DNA of 15,200 nucleotides from Treponema sp. Lineage in GTDB: Bacteria; Spirochaetota; Spirochaetia; Treponematales; Breznakiellaceae. Below, one piece after another: positions 1 to 6,820 of the stretch. The stretch is taken from NCBI GenBank assembly GCA_031266095.1, contig JAISBR010000053.1, positions 1-15,200 on the forward strand. The letters run 5' to 3'. Positions within the stretch are counted from its first letter, which is position 1; each line of letters opens with the position of its first letter. The notes below the pieces were generated by a model. That model worked only from the letters and a program-made list of their open reading frames with translations, made no database searches and was not told where the DNA came from. A program made the position numbers and the translations under genes.

Positions 1-3
1 ACT

Positions 4-19
4 ATGCGCTAAAGCGCAT
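4..19. repeat. Short perfect hairpin at window edge
   Basis: ATGCGCT (4-10) and AGCGCAT (13-19) are perfect inverted repeats separated by two bases. The element sits next to a solitary arm of the dispersed hairpin family and downstream of the toxin gene on the minus strand. It has no T-tract on either side, so a simple intrinsic terminator is not supported. Confidence 0.6.
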
Positions 20-21
20 GG

Positions 22-36
22 TTTTGGAACAAGCTC
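22..36 (-). repeat. Solitary arm of the dispersed 15-nt hairpin family
   Basis: Read on the minus strand, this is GAGCTTGTTCCAAAA, closely matching the arm GAGGCTGTTCCAAAA of the copy at 82-118. No matching partner arm lies at the usual 7-9-nt distance. Ten bases (22-31) can instead pair with 87-96, which would enclose the 63-76 palindrome in a larger branched structure. It may be a decayed or rearranged copy. Confidence 0.5.
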
Positions 37-58
37 TTGCGGTTTTTCGGCCTACGTC

Positions 59-388
59 CTACAAAACCGCGGTTTTTAAAGGAAGCTGTTCCAAAAACTG
101 AAGTTTTGGAACAGCCTCATCTTTCTCACTGATGTTTGCCCTGACCGATTTCGCAAATCCGTATACATAAAATGTCCGCTCGCCGCTCTTAAAGAACACG
201 ATCACCCGGTAACCACCCGATTTTCCCTTGCCGGGTCGGGCAAGGCGCACCTTGTAGACCCCGCCGCCAAGATTGGCCGCCGGTTGCCCCGTCTCAAGCA
301 CGTCGTTGACTATGGCCTTGAGTTCACCGTCCGTTATGCCCTCTTTGGCGGCAAACCGGGCGAACCACATATTCTTGAATACCCTCAC
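59..388 (-). CDS. RelE/HigB-type toxin with repeat-derived C-terminus
   Basis: This 109-residue protein belongs to the type II toxin-antitoxin RelE-like toxins of the PF06296 type, whose characterised relatives inhibit translation by cleaving mRNA. Visible family features are the start MRVFKNMWFARFA, the glycine-rich turn near residues 41-43, the RPGKGKSGGYRVIVFF core (about 51-66) and FYVYGFAKS (about 73-81). The start is GTG at 388, because the conserved N-terminus begins there; no Shine-Dalgarno sequence precedes it. Residues up to about 91 fit the family. Residues 92-109 are encoded by the palindromic repeat at 82-118 and neighbouring palindrome DNA, replacing the usual charged and leucine-rich final helix. 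No antitoxin gene is visible in the remaining 58 bases downstream or upstream. It may be an inactivated, orphaned or altered toxin. Family assignment is by recognition and fairly sure; activity is unknown. Confidence 0.75.
   Translation of the reverse strand: MRVFKNMWFARFAAKEGITDGELKAIVNDVLETGQPAANLGGGVYKVRLARPGKGKSGGYRVIVFFKSGERTFYVYGFAKSVRANISEKDEAVPKLQFLEQLPLKTAVL
63..76. repeat. Perfect 14-bp palindrome AAAACCGCGGTTTT
   Basis: The sequence AAAACCGCGGTTTT is self-complementary. Its left half (63-70) can also pair with GCGGTTTT at 39-46, so alternative foldings exist. It overlaps the last codons and stop of the toxin ORF on the minus strand (stop at 59-61) and belongs to the palindrome cluster that covers 1-118. 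Confidence 0.6.
82..118. repeat. Dispersed hairpin repeat, copy 1 (inside toxin ORF)
   Basis: The arms 82-96 (GAAGCTGTTCCAAAA) and 104-118 (TTTTGGAACAGCCTC) pair at 14 of 15 positions around a 7-nt loop (97-103). Copies of the same design lie at 11045-11081 and 12420-12458. The repeat begins exactly where the toxin ORF departs from the usual sequence of its family, so it supplies the toxin's coding C-terminus, read on the minus strand. Confidence 0.7.
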
Positions 389-394
389 TTATAA

Positions 395-423
395 ACAATA
401 AGCAAAAAACAGGCGGATTACAA
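395..423 (-). promoter_or_regulatory. Candidate leaderless promoter for the toxin gene
   Basis: On the minus strand, TTGTAA (423-418) and TATTGT (400-395) are separated by 17 bp. Six bases lie between the -10 box and the GTG at 388, so transcription would begin at or next to the start codon. Both boxes match the consensus at four of six positions, so this is only a candidate. Confidence 0.35.
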
Positions 424-527
424 GCTCGGTCTTTCGCGTATAACGCGCGATTTCCCCATAAATAGTTCATTCGGGCTATTCGCCGCCTTAAAGGAGCGGC
501 CGGCCTCAGGGTTTTTCGCGATTTTTC

Positions 528-557
528 TTGCGTAAAATCCACGTGAGGCGGTATAGT
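528..557 (+). promoter_or_regulatory. Candidate leaderless promoter for the NDK-like gene
   Basis: TTGCGT (528-533) and TATAGT (552-557) are separated by 18 bp. Six bases separate the -10 box from ATG at 564, which places the expected transcription start at or within a base of the start codon. The nearest purine-rich match, GAGG at 545-548, is upstream of the -10 and would not be in the transcript. Confidence 0.5.
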
Positions 558-563
558 AGTACA

Positions 564-1751
564 ATGACTGTATCTTTATCTTATGTGTTGGTGACTCCCT
601 ACACTATAGCGAAAAGCAGAACCGGCGGGGTCCTTTCCCGGCTGCTGTCAAGAACCGATCTTGAACTGGTGGGCGCCCAGATATTTGCCCCGGACGAGGC
701 TTTTGCCAGGGGATACGCCGGCAGTTTACGGCAGCGATCTCCGCAGAATCAGATCATGCTTATCGCTGATTACGTGGAGCAGAATATTTCCCCTTCCGGC
801 GGAAGGCCGCACCGCTCGCTGCTGCTCCTGTTCCGGGGGGAAAATCCCTGCGAAAAACTGCTTGCCGCCTGCGGCCATATATACACCCAGCATGTGGGAG
901 TGGACGCGCTGTCAGGTGAAACAATCCGGGATACTTACGCGGACCTGATATTTTCCAAGGACAATCCCGATGAGGTGAGTTATTTTGAGCCCGCGGTGCT
1001 GACTCCGCGCCATCAGGAAGAAGCGGACCAGGACCTCATGCACATGGCGCGTTTTCTTAAGGGCAGGGAAAACATCATCCAGAATATTACCTATTCTGAT
1101 CCTTCGCACATTGAGCAGACGCTGGTGATCCTTAAACCCGACAACTGGAAGCACAATTCATCCCGGCCGGGGACTATTATCGACATGTTTTCCCGTACCG
1201 GCTTACGCGTCATCGGTGTCAAGGTTCACCGTTTTTCCCTGGCGGAAGCCCTGGATTTTTACGGCCCGGTAGAGGCGGTGCTTAAGGAGAAACTGGCCGC
1301 CAATTTCGGCAGGCGGGCCAGGGAACTATTGGAAAAGGAATTTAACTTCAGGCTGGACGAGGAATCGGCAAAGCTTCTCTCCGTTAATTTCGGGAACGAA
1401 TGCGCAAAAGATCAGTTTGCCCAGATTGTGGAATTCATGTCCGGTAAACGGCCGGGGAGCTGTCCGCCGGAGGAGATGAAAAAGCCCGGCGATGTAAAGT
1501 GCATGATCCTTATCTATGAAGGCGAAGACGCGGTAAAAAAAATCCGGGATGTGCTGGGCCCCACCGATCCGCTCAAGGCGCCGGACGGCACGGTACGCCG
1601 GGAATTCGGCAGCAATGTGATGATTAATACCGCTCATGCCTCGGACTCCCGTGAGAGCTATGAACGGGAAAGGGTCATTGTCAGAACCGGTGAAAATTCC
1701 CTCGCGTCGATAATTGAAGAATATTTAGTATCCAGTCAATGCGCTGAGTGA
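564..1751 (+). CDS. Tandem NDK-fold protein, nucleoside-diphosphate kinase-like
   Basis: The protein has 395 residues, far longer than the roughly 150 of a standard nucleoside-diphosphate kinase, which moves the gamma phosphate of NTPs to NDPs through a phosphohistidine. Two NDK-like halves are visible. The first (about 1-150) has a YVLVTPYTIAKSRTGG strand and a GETIRDTYADLIFSKDNPDE segment that parallels the GTIR...HGSD region but lacks the catalytic histidine. The second (about 184-385) begins LVILKPDNW with Lys191 and ends with GTVRREFGSN then NTAHASDSRESYERE, where His358 is the expected phosphohistidine. An extra helical insert of about 70 residues lies between the KPD strand region and the YEGEDAVKKIRD strand. 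ATG 564 is preferred over TTG 528, because homology begins at SLSYVLVTP and a candidate promoter overlaps the TTG. It is followed nine bases later by the dipeptidase gene. Kinase activity of the second half is inferred. Confidence 0.75.
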   Translation: MTVSLSYVLVTPYTIAKSRTGGVLSRLLSRTDLELVGAQIFAPDEAFARGYAGSLRQRSPQNQIMLIADYVEQNISPSGGRPHRSLLLLFRGENPCEKLLAACGHIYTQHVGVDALSGETIRDTYADLIFSKDNPDEVSYFEPAVLTPRHQEEADQDLMHMARFLKGRENIIQNITYSDPSHIEQTLVILKPDNWKHNSSRPGTIIDMFSRTGLRVIGVKVHRFSLAEALDFYGPVEAVLKEKLAANFGRRARELLEKEFNFRLDEESAKLLSVNFGNECAKDQFAQIVEFMSGKRPGSCPPEEMKKPGDVKCMILIYEGEDAVKKIRDVLGPTDPLKAPDGTVRREFGSNVMINTAHASDSRESYERERVIVRTGENSLASIIEEYLVSSQCAE

Positions 1752-1760
1752 TTTCGGTAT

Positions 1761-2798
1761 ATGAATAACGATGGTTTTTACAAAAAAGCCTTGAACGCGC
1801 ACGGCGCGTTTGTGTGCGACATGCATTGGGATTTAGCGCCGGAAATACTTTTACGGAACCGTGCCGGTGAAAGGCACATTATTAAAAACCGCTATCTTGA
1901 TGATTTAAAAAGGGGCGGTTTTTCCCTGGTCGTGTCGTCAATTTATACCCGTCCTGAGATGATCCCCGAAAAAGCCCTGGGTGACGCTATGCTGCAAATC
2001 GCGGCCCTGCTTGAAGACGTTGACTCCGTTTCAAGTGATGTCGTCATGGTGAAAACAAAATCAGATTTTGAGCGTGTACTAAAGAAAGAAAAAATCGGCG
2101 TACTTATGTATTTTGAGGGATTGGATCCTCTGGGAAACAGCAAAGAGATGCTCCGCAGCTTTTACGAGACGGGAATCCGCGGAGCGAGCCTTACCTGGAG
2201 CCGGCGTAATCTTTTTGCCGACGGCTGCTGCAGCGCGCGGGAAAACTTTGACGTAAAAGGCGGACTGTCGCTTTTGGGCCGCGAAACCGTTTCGTATATG
2301 GAAAACCTCAATATGTTTATTGACGCCAGCCACCTGAACGATGACGGTTTTGCCGAACTCGCCTCCATCGCTAAAAAACCGTTCCTCGCGACACATTCAT
2401 GCACCCGTACCGTTCATTTTAGTTACCGTAACCTCACCGATGCACAAATAAAAACAATCGCCGAAAAGGGCGGTATTATCGGCATGAACGGTTATTCTGA
2501 AATAGCCGGGGCCAAAGGCGATGATCCGGAGCGTTTCTCGAAAATCTGCGCGCATATTGAGCATATAGTGGAGCTTTCCGGTTATGACCATGTGGGTTAT
2601 GGTTTTGATATTTGCGCGCCGTATTCCGAAGCGGAAACCCGCAGGCACGATGTTTTTCAGAACGACTGCATAGCTTCGCACGAGCAAGCCGTAGAACTTA
2701 CCGCCTGTCTTCTGAGACGGGGACACTCCGAGGCGGACGTGAAAAAAATCATCGGCGGAAACTTCGCCCGATTTCTCTCCTCGATTCTGGAAGCATAA
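1761..2798 (+). CDS. M19 family membrane dipeptidase homologue
   Basis: This 345-residue protein is a zinc dipeptidase of the renal (membrane) dipeptidase family, a TIM-barrel hydrolase that cleaves dipeptides, often including D-residues. The binuclear metal site can be followed along the sequence: His22 and Asp24 in CDMHWD, Glu119 in MYFEG, His191 in IDASHLND and His212 in LATHS. GYDHVGYGFDI near residues 274-284 corresponds to the conserved C-terminal aspartate region. The length is close to the family norm. No signal peptide is seen, so it is probably cytoplasmic despite the family name. The start at 1761 lies nine bases after the NDK-like stop, so the two genes are probably cotranscribed; the ribosome-binding site is weak (GAGTGA at 1746-1751). 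Likely substrates are dipeptides from peptide uptake or cell-wall turnover, which is inference. Confidence 0.88.
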   Translation: MNNDGFYKKALNAHGAFVCDMHWDLAPEILLRNRAGERHIIKNRYLDDLKRGGFSLVVSSIYTRPEMIPEKALGDAMLQIAALLEDVDSVSSDVVMVKTKSDFERVLKKEKIGVLMYFEGLDPLGNSKEMLRSFYETGIRGASLTWSRRNLFADGCCSARENFDVKGGLSLLGRETVSYMENLNMFIDASHLNDDGFAELASIAKKPFLATHSCTRTVHFSYRNLTDAQIKTIAEKGGIIGMNGYSEIAGAKGDDPERFSKICAHIEHIVELSGYDHVGYGFDICAPYSEAETRRHDVFQNDCIASHEQAVELTACLLRRGHSEADVKKIIGGNFARFLSSILEA

Positions 2799-2813
2799 TC
2801 CGCATAGTATAGT
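2785..2813 (+). promoter_or_regulatory. Candidate promoter for the VWA gene
   Basis: TTCTGG (2785-2790) and TATAGT (2808-2813) are spaced 17 bp apart and straddle the end of the dipeptidase gene. The same TATAGT -10 appears at the NDK-like and argD candidate promoters. The predicted transcript would start near 2820 and have a leader of about 65 nt. Confidence 0.4.
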
Positions 2814-2843
2814 ATCGTTTATTGTGTAATATTGTTGTTTTTG

Positions 2844-2862
2844 TGAACAATGGGCTTGTTCA
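2844..2862 (+). repeat. Leader hairpin upstream of the VWA gene
   Basis: TGAACAA (2844-2850) and TTGTTCA (2856-2862) form a perfect 7-bp stem with a 5-nt loop. It lies in the predicted 5' leader, 12 bases before the GGAGGA ribosome-binding site. Its role, if any, is unknown. Confidence 0.4.
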
Positions 2863-2874
2863 ACTGAAAAAGAT

Positions 2875-2880
2875 GGAGGA
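2875..2880 (+). promoter_or_regulatory. Ribosome-binding site fixing the VWA gene start
   Basis: GGAGGA ends four bases before ATG 2885. This site, together with the typical signal-peptide N-terminus that begins there, favours ATG 2885 over the upstream in-frame start at 2822. Confidence 0.8.
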
Positions 2881-2884
2881 TCCA

Positions 2885-5344
2885 ATGAGGAACAGGAATA
2901 CTAGGTGGATCGCGCTGTTTTGCATTGTGTTTTTGCACCTGCCCAATGCCGCTGTATGCGGAGGGGCGAGAGCGGCGGCGGGATCCGAAACCCGCGGACG
3001 CTATCTTGCGGGGAGGGGCGTCATTATCCCGCCGGAGGAGATATACACCGACACCTACATTGCCTCTATCAATTACAAGTATCCCCAGCCTGAGGCGGAA
3101 TTCGGGGTTTACCTCTACAACAGTACCAACCTTATGAGCCGGCGGGGGCAGGAAGGGATACTACAGATCGGTCTTCAAGGAAGGAGCGCGGCATTTGAAG
3201 AACTTCCGCCCATGAACCTTGCCTTTGTGATAGACACCTCCGATTCCATGAACGAGGAAGACAAGATAGCCTGGGTGAAGGAATCGATGGTGATTTTTAT
3301 GAATAAGGTGCGTGATGTTGATTCTCTGGCCCTGGTAAGTTTTAACGACAGCGTACAGGTGCTCTTTGAGTCGACCCGCATGGATAGTCCCCGGAAACGG
3401 CAGCGCTTTCTCAACTCGGTACAGAACCTCGCGCCCCGGGGCGGGACGGATATAGAGAAGGGCCTTGCCGCCGGATACGAACAGGTGCTGGCCAATTACC
3501 GCGCGGGTTCGGTGAACCGCGTGTTCCTTTTTTCCGACGGCACGGAGTTTTCCTCCCGGCTTAACCTTGCGGGCGCCCAGTCCGGGGAGGTACGGGTTTC
3601 CCTGCTATGGAATAACTATAACGATCTGGACCTGCATGTGGTGAACCCCCGGCAGGAGGAAATATTCTATGGCCGGCGGGACGACAGTTACGGCGGCATG
3701 CTGGATGTAGACATGAATGCCGGCGGGCGGGAAAGCAGCAAACCGGTGGAAAACATTTTTTGGGGTCCCGGTAAAACGCCCCAGGGCAAGTACCGTGTCT
3801 ATGTTCAGAATTACGCCTTTCATGAAACCAGCCGTGCTCCGACGACTTTTCAGGTAGAGATAAAAAACGGCAATGAATACAGTCATTTTGAAGGCACGGT
3901 AAGGGGGGCCGGCAGGGAAAGTAATATCGAGATTGGAACCTTTGAATACAAGGGTTCTCAGGCGTTGAAACAGGAAAAGGCTATGGTCTATCAGCTCGCC
4001 GAAACCTATAGAGCAATGGGTATCTCTGTTTCGACCCTGGGAGTGGGCCTGGGTTTTGACGTGGAACTTATGCAGACGCTGGCGGAAGAAGGGGGCGGCA
4101 GTTCCCGCTTTATCGGCAGCCGGGAGGAAATGCGGAAAACCTTTGACACGGAGTTTGAACGGATGGCGGTGCTTGTTGCCGGCGATGTAGAGATGGAACT
4201 GGAATTTATGCCCGGCGCCGAGGTATTGGAGACGTGGGGCTATCAGCATCAGATAAACGGGAATACCATTTCTTATCGTTTAACCGGCCTGCATCTGGGA
4301 GATTACGAGACCATACTGATCCGCTACCGCTTAGCCCCGCAGGGGGCGGGCAATGAAAAACAGCTTGCCGCCTTCCGCCTCTCCGCAAAGGATATTTTAG
4401 GAAAACCCATCCATATACCCGAGCGGACGATAACCATCGGGCTTTTCGACAGCCCGGTTCCGGTTGACGGTATTTCTTCCGGAATGGTTTTGTATTCGGG
4501 TACCATGATGTACTTCGCGGAAGCCCTCAAGGAGATAGGCGCGTTCTATTATGCGGGTCAGGATGATCTTAACGCCCTTTCCCAATTTGAGCGGGAAATG
4601 GGGAACCGGGAACCGTCGTCGGCTGACCGTCAACGGCTGGACGCGCTGAAAGACGCGGTTTTTTCCCGCCTGGAAACGGCGCTGCTGAAAACCAACAGCA
4701 ATAAGGCGGAACTTGAAAACGCGAAACTGCGGCTGGATGATACGGAAGCCTTTAACCACGAAATTGAGATTCTTGCCCGGTATCAGGAGATACTGGTTAA
4801 GGAGATACGTGATAACGGCGGCGTCCTGAGAAATGAAACTCCGGCCGCCGGAGAGTCCGGCGCGGACGGAGTGGCGCCGGCTGTTATTGCAGACAGCACA
4901 GCCGCGCCGCAATTGGAAGCGCTGCACGACAGGGTATCAGGACTCTTTAAGGAGATAACGCTTTCCCTGCCGGGCGGACAGCGTTCCGTTGTTGCCCTGG
5001 CGCCCTTTATTACCCGCGGCGGAGGGGAACCGCCCCTGCTTGATTTCCTCAATGAAAGCGCCTTGACAGCCCTTTCCGGCGATCCGGGGCTGCTCCTGGT
5101 GGAACGGAGCCTTCTGGACCGGGTTCGGCAGGAACAGCAGATTCAACTGGTAGAGGTGATGGACGCCGATACCGCCGTCGGTATCGGGAAGCTGCTGGGA
5201 GCGCGGTTTATCATAACCGGGCAGGTCATTCCCCTGCAGACACAGGTCATGATTTTCGGCAGGGTTATCAATGTGGAAACCGGAGAAATCGTAAGCGCCG
5301 CGCAGATCTATGTGGACCGGCAGATTGTCGGAGACTTACTGTAA
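2885..5344 (+). CDS. Exported VWA / DUF2135-like / FlgO-CsgG-like multidomain protein
   Basis: The protein has 819 residues. A basic N-terminus and hydrophobic stretch (about 8-19) indicate export. Cleavage is probably in the GGARAAAGS region; Cys25 is preceded by NAAV, a poor lipobox. The first part of a von Willebrand A domain follows, with the MIDAS motif Asp117-x-Ser119-x-Ser121, Thr188 in GGTDIEKG and Asp218 in LFSDG. At about 233-350 a DUF2135-like beta domain (the type in E. coli YfaP) is inserted, with DLDLHVVNP, GGMLDVD and GKYRVYVQNY. The VWA fold then resumes at about 362-435 (MGISVSTLGVGLGFD and following). A beta-rich segment (435-545) and a helical region (545-690) lead to a FlgO/CsgG-like domain (about 702-815: VVALAPF, LLLVERSLLDRV, GARFIITGQV). 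Metal-dependent adhesion or scaffolding at the cell surface or periplasm is inferred; the exact function is unknown. Confidence 0.8.
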   Translation: MRNRNTRWIALFCIVFLHLPNAAVCGGARAAAGSETRGRYLAGRGVIIPPEEIYTDTYIASINYKYPQPEAEFGVYLYNSTNLMSRRGQEGILQIGLQGRSAAFEELPPMNLAFVIDTSDSMNEEDKIAWVKESMVIFMNKVRDVDSLALVSFNDSVQVLFESTRMDSPRKRQRFLNSVQNLAPRGGTDIEKGLAAGYEQVLANYRAGSVNRVFLFSDGTEFSSRLNLAGAQSGEVRVSLLWNNYNDLDLHVVNPRQEEIFYGRRDDSYGGMLDVDMNAGGRESSKPVENIFWGPGKTPQGKYRVYVQNYAFHETSRAPTTFQVEIKNGNEYSHFEGTVRGAGRESNIEIGTFEYKGSQALKQEKAMVYQLAETYRAMGISVSTLGVGLGFDVELMQTLAEEGGGSSRFIGSREEMRKTFDTEFERMAVLVAGDVEMELEFMPGAEVLETWGYQHQINGNTISYRLTGLHLGDYETILIRYRLAPQGAGNEKQLAAFRLSAKDILGKPIHIPERTITIGLFDSPVPVDGISSGMVLYSGTMMYFAEALKEIGAFYYAGQDDLNALSQFEREMGNREPSSADRQRLDALKDAVFSRLETALLKTNSNKAELENAKLRLDDTEAFNHEIEILARYQEILVKEIRDNGGVLRNETPAAGESGADGVAPAVIADSTAAPQLEALHDRVSGLFKEITLSLPGGQRSVVALAPFITRGGGEPPLLDFLNESALTALSGDPGLLLVERSLLDRVRQEQQIQLVEVMDADTAVGIGKLLGARFIITGQVIPLQTQVMIFGRVINVETGEIVSAAQIYVDRQIVGDLL

Positions 5345-5371
5345 ATGCCTCATTCTTAAAGAAGTCTTTAT

Positions 5372-6646
5372 ATGAAACTCCTGACGGTAGATACCATCGA
5401 AGAAGCCCGGCGGAAACTCCTGGACTGTGTGAAGCATTGGCAGGTTCCGGTTGAGCGGCTGGAAGTTACGCGGGCCACGGGCAGGGTATTGGCGGAGGAT
5501 ATTTCCGCCCCGCTGGACATTCCCGGCTTCCGCCGTTCCACGGTGGACGGTTACGCGGTGATCGCCGCCGACACCGCCGGGGCGGGGGAATCCCTGCCTG
5601 TATTTCTGCGTCTTGCCGGTACGGTGGAGATGGGCAAAGCCGGTTTTGCCGAAGCCGGTGTTACCGGCCCGGCCCCGGCGGACTTCGTTATTTGCCGGGG
5701 ACAATGCGCCGCGGTCCCTACCGGCGGCATGATCCCGGAAGGCGCCGACGCGGTGGTAATGGCGGAGTACAGCGAAGTTTTTGACGCGGGGAGCGTCGCT
5801 GTGTATGAGCCGGCGGCGGTGGGAAGCCACGTAGTCCAAATCGGGGAAGATGTCCGGCGGGGAGCGCCCTTTCTGCGCCGGGGCGCGCGGATCCGCTCAC
5901 CGGAAGCGGGGGCGTTAGCCGCGGCGGGAATAAGCGAAGCCCCGGTGTACGTCCCGTTTCCTCTCACCATTATATCCACCGGGGATGAACTGGTTGCTCC
6001 CACCCGTGTTCCCGGCCCCGGCGAGGTCCGTGACATTAACACCTGGGCGCTGAGGGCGCTGGCCGAGGGAAGCGGTTACCGGATTATCGCTTCCCAAACC
6101 TTGAAAGACGACGCGGCCACCCTGGAACAAGCCGTCCGGGAAGCAATGGAAACCAGCGGCGTGGTTGTTCTTTCCGGGGGGAGTTCCCAGGGTGAAAAGG
6201 ATATGACCGCCCGGATTTTTTCCCGTGTCTCCAATCCCGGGGTTTTCTGCCACGGGCTGGCGATAAAACCGGGAAAACCAACCATCCTTGCTTATGACGA
6301 GGCAGCCGCCGTCATCCTCGCGGGCCTGCCGGGGCATCCGGTTTCGGCCCTGATGGTTTTCAGGACGCTGCTCTCCTGGCTCAGCCTCACGCTCACCGGC
6401 CGGCGGGAACCTTTTCCTGTTCCGGCGAAACTATCCCGCAATCTTGCGGGTTCTCCGGGGCGGGCCTTGTATCAGCCGGTTACACTGCTCCCCGCCGGGA
6501 ACGGTTATCTGGCGGAGCCGCTCTACGGCAAGTCCGGGATGATAAGTACCCTCACCGCCGCGGACGGATACCTAATCATCGATCGCAATACCGAAGGGCT
6601 GCGCAAAGGAGCGGACGTGTGGGTTCATCTCTGGGGTGACGCGTAA
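5372..6646 (+). CDS. moeA: Molybdopterin molybdotransferase MoeA
   Basis: This 424-residue protein matches MoeA, which inserts molybdate into adenylylated molybdopterin to form the molybdenum cofactor in the cytoplasm. Landmarks in order are the N-terminal helix and RATGRVLAEDI (about 30-40), FRRSTVDGYAVI (about 54-65), TGGMIPEGADAVVM (about 115-130), IGEDVRRGAPF, the MoCF_biosynth region STGDELVAP with GEVRDIN, VVLSGGSSQGEKD, and LPGHPVSALM before the C-terminal beta domain. The length is normal. It starts 27 bp after the VWA gene, with only a weak AAGAAG ribosome-binding element. No other cofactor gene (moaA, mogA, moeB) or molybdoenzyme lies in this window, so the partner genes must be elsewhere. 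It may be read through from the VWA transcript. Confidence 0.92.
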   Translation: MKLLTVDTIEEARRKLLDCVKHWQVPVERLEVTRATGRVLAEDISAPLDIPGFRRSTVDGYAVIAADTAGAGESLPVFLRLAGTVEMGKAGFAEAGVTGPAPADFVICRGQCAAVPTGGMIPEGADAVVMAEYSEVFDAGSVAVYEPAAVGSHVVQIGEDVRRGAPFLRRGARIRSPEAGALAAAGISEAPVYVPFPLTIISTGDELVAPTRVPGPGEVRDINTWALRALAEGSGYRIIASQTLKDDAATLEQAVREAMETSGVVVLSGGSSQGEKDMTARIFSRVSNPGVFCHGLAIKPGKPTILAYDEAAAVILAGLPGHPVSALMVFRTLLSWLSLTLTGRREPFPVPAKLSRNLAGSPGRALYQPVTLLPAGNGYLAEPLYGKSGMISTLTAADGYLIIDRNTEGLRKGADVWVHLWGDA

Positions 6647-6664
6647 GACCTTTTCCCTGAAACC

Positions 6665-6698
6665 CCTCAAGGCGCCTCCTTCCATAAGCGCCTTGAGG
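6665..6698. terminator. Strong hairpin after moeA, possible terminator
   Basis: The arms 6665-6675 and 6688-6698 (CCTCAAGGCGC / GCGCCTTGAGG) form a perfect 11-bp stem with a 12-nt loop, 18 bp after the moeA stop. Its position suits termination of moeA transcripts, but the missing T-tract means Rho-independent termination is not established. Confidence 0.4.
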
Positions 6699-6788
6699 TA
6701 CCGGGGCTATACCCGGAAAGACTGTGAGGAAATATGTCCCGCGCCACGGTATGGCGCTATGGTACTATTGGACAAAACGGCTCTGCCA

Positions 6789-6820
6789 GCAGTTTGCTGC
6801 GCTTCGCGCTTACAAACTGC
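6789..6820. terminator. Two-tier hairpin after the hydro-lyase operon
   Basis: GCAGTTTG (6789-6796) pairs with CAAACTGC (6813-6820). Inside it, GCGC (6799-6802) pairs with GCGC (6806-6809) around a three-base loop. It lies about 30 bp beyond the stop of the minus-strand beta-subunit gene. No run of T follows on the minus strand, so a role in ending or stabilising that transcript is only plausible. Confidence 0.35.

Noticed and set aside
22..118. CRISPR array suggested by repeated TTTTGGAACA
   Set aside because: The repeats are inverted and unevenly spaced, with no regular spacer pattern and no cas genes.
2822..2884. N-terminal extension of the VWA protein from ATG 2822
   Set aside because: The signal peptide and the GGAGGA site favour ATG 2885; the extension overlaps the predicted leader and hairpin.
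3605..4249. 214-codon minus-strand frame within the VWA gene
   Set aside because: The plus strand here encodes the DUF2135-like and VWA motifs; the antisense product is low in recognisable features.
5336..5839. 167-codon minus-strand frame, and similar ones at 5551-6042 and 5915-6337
   Set aside because: All lie opposite moeA, whose motifs run through the entire region.
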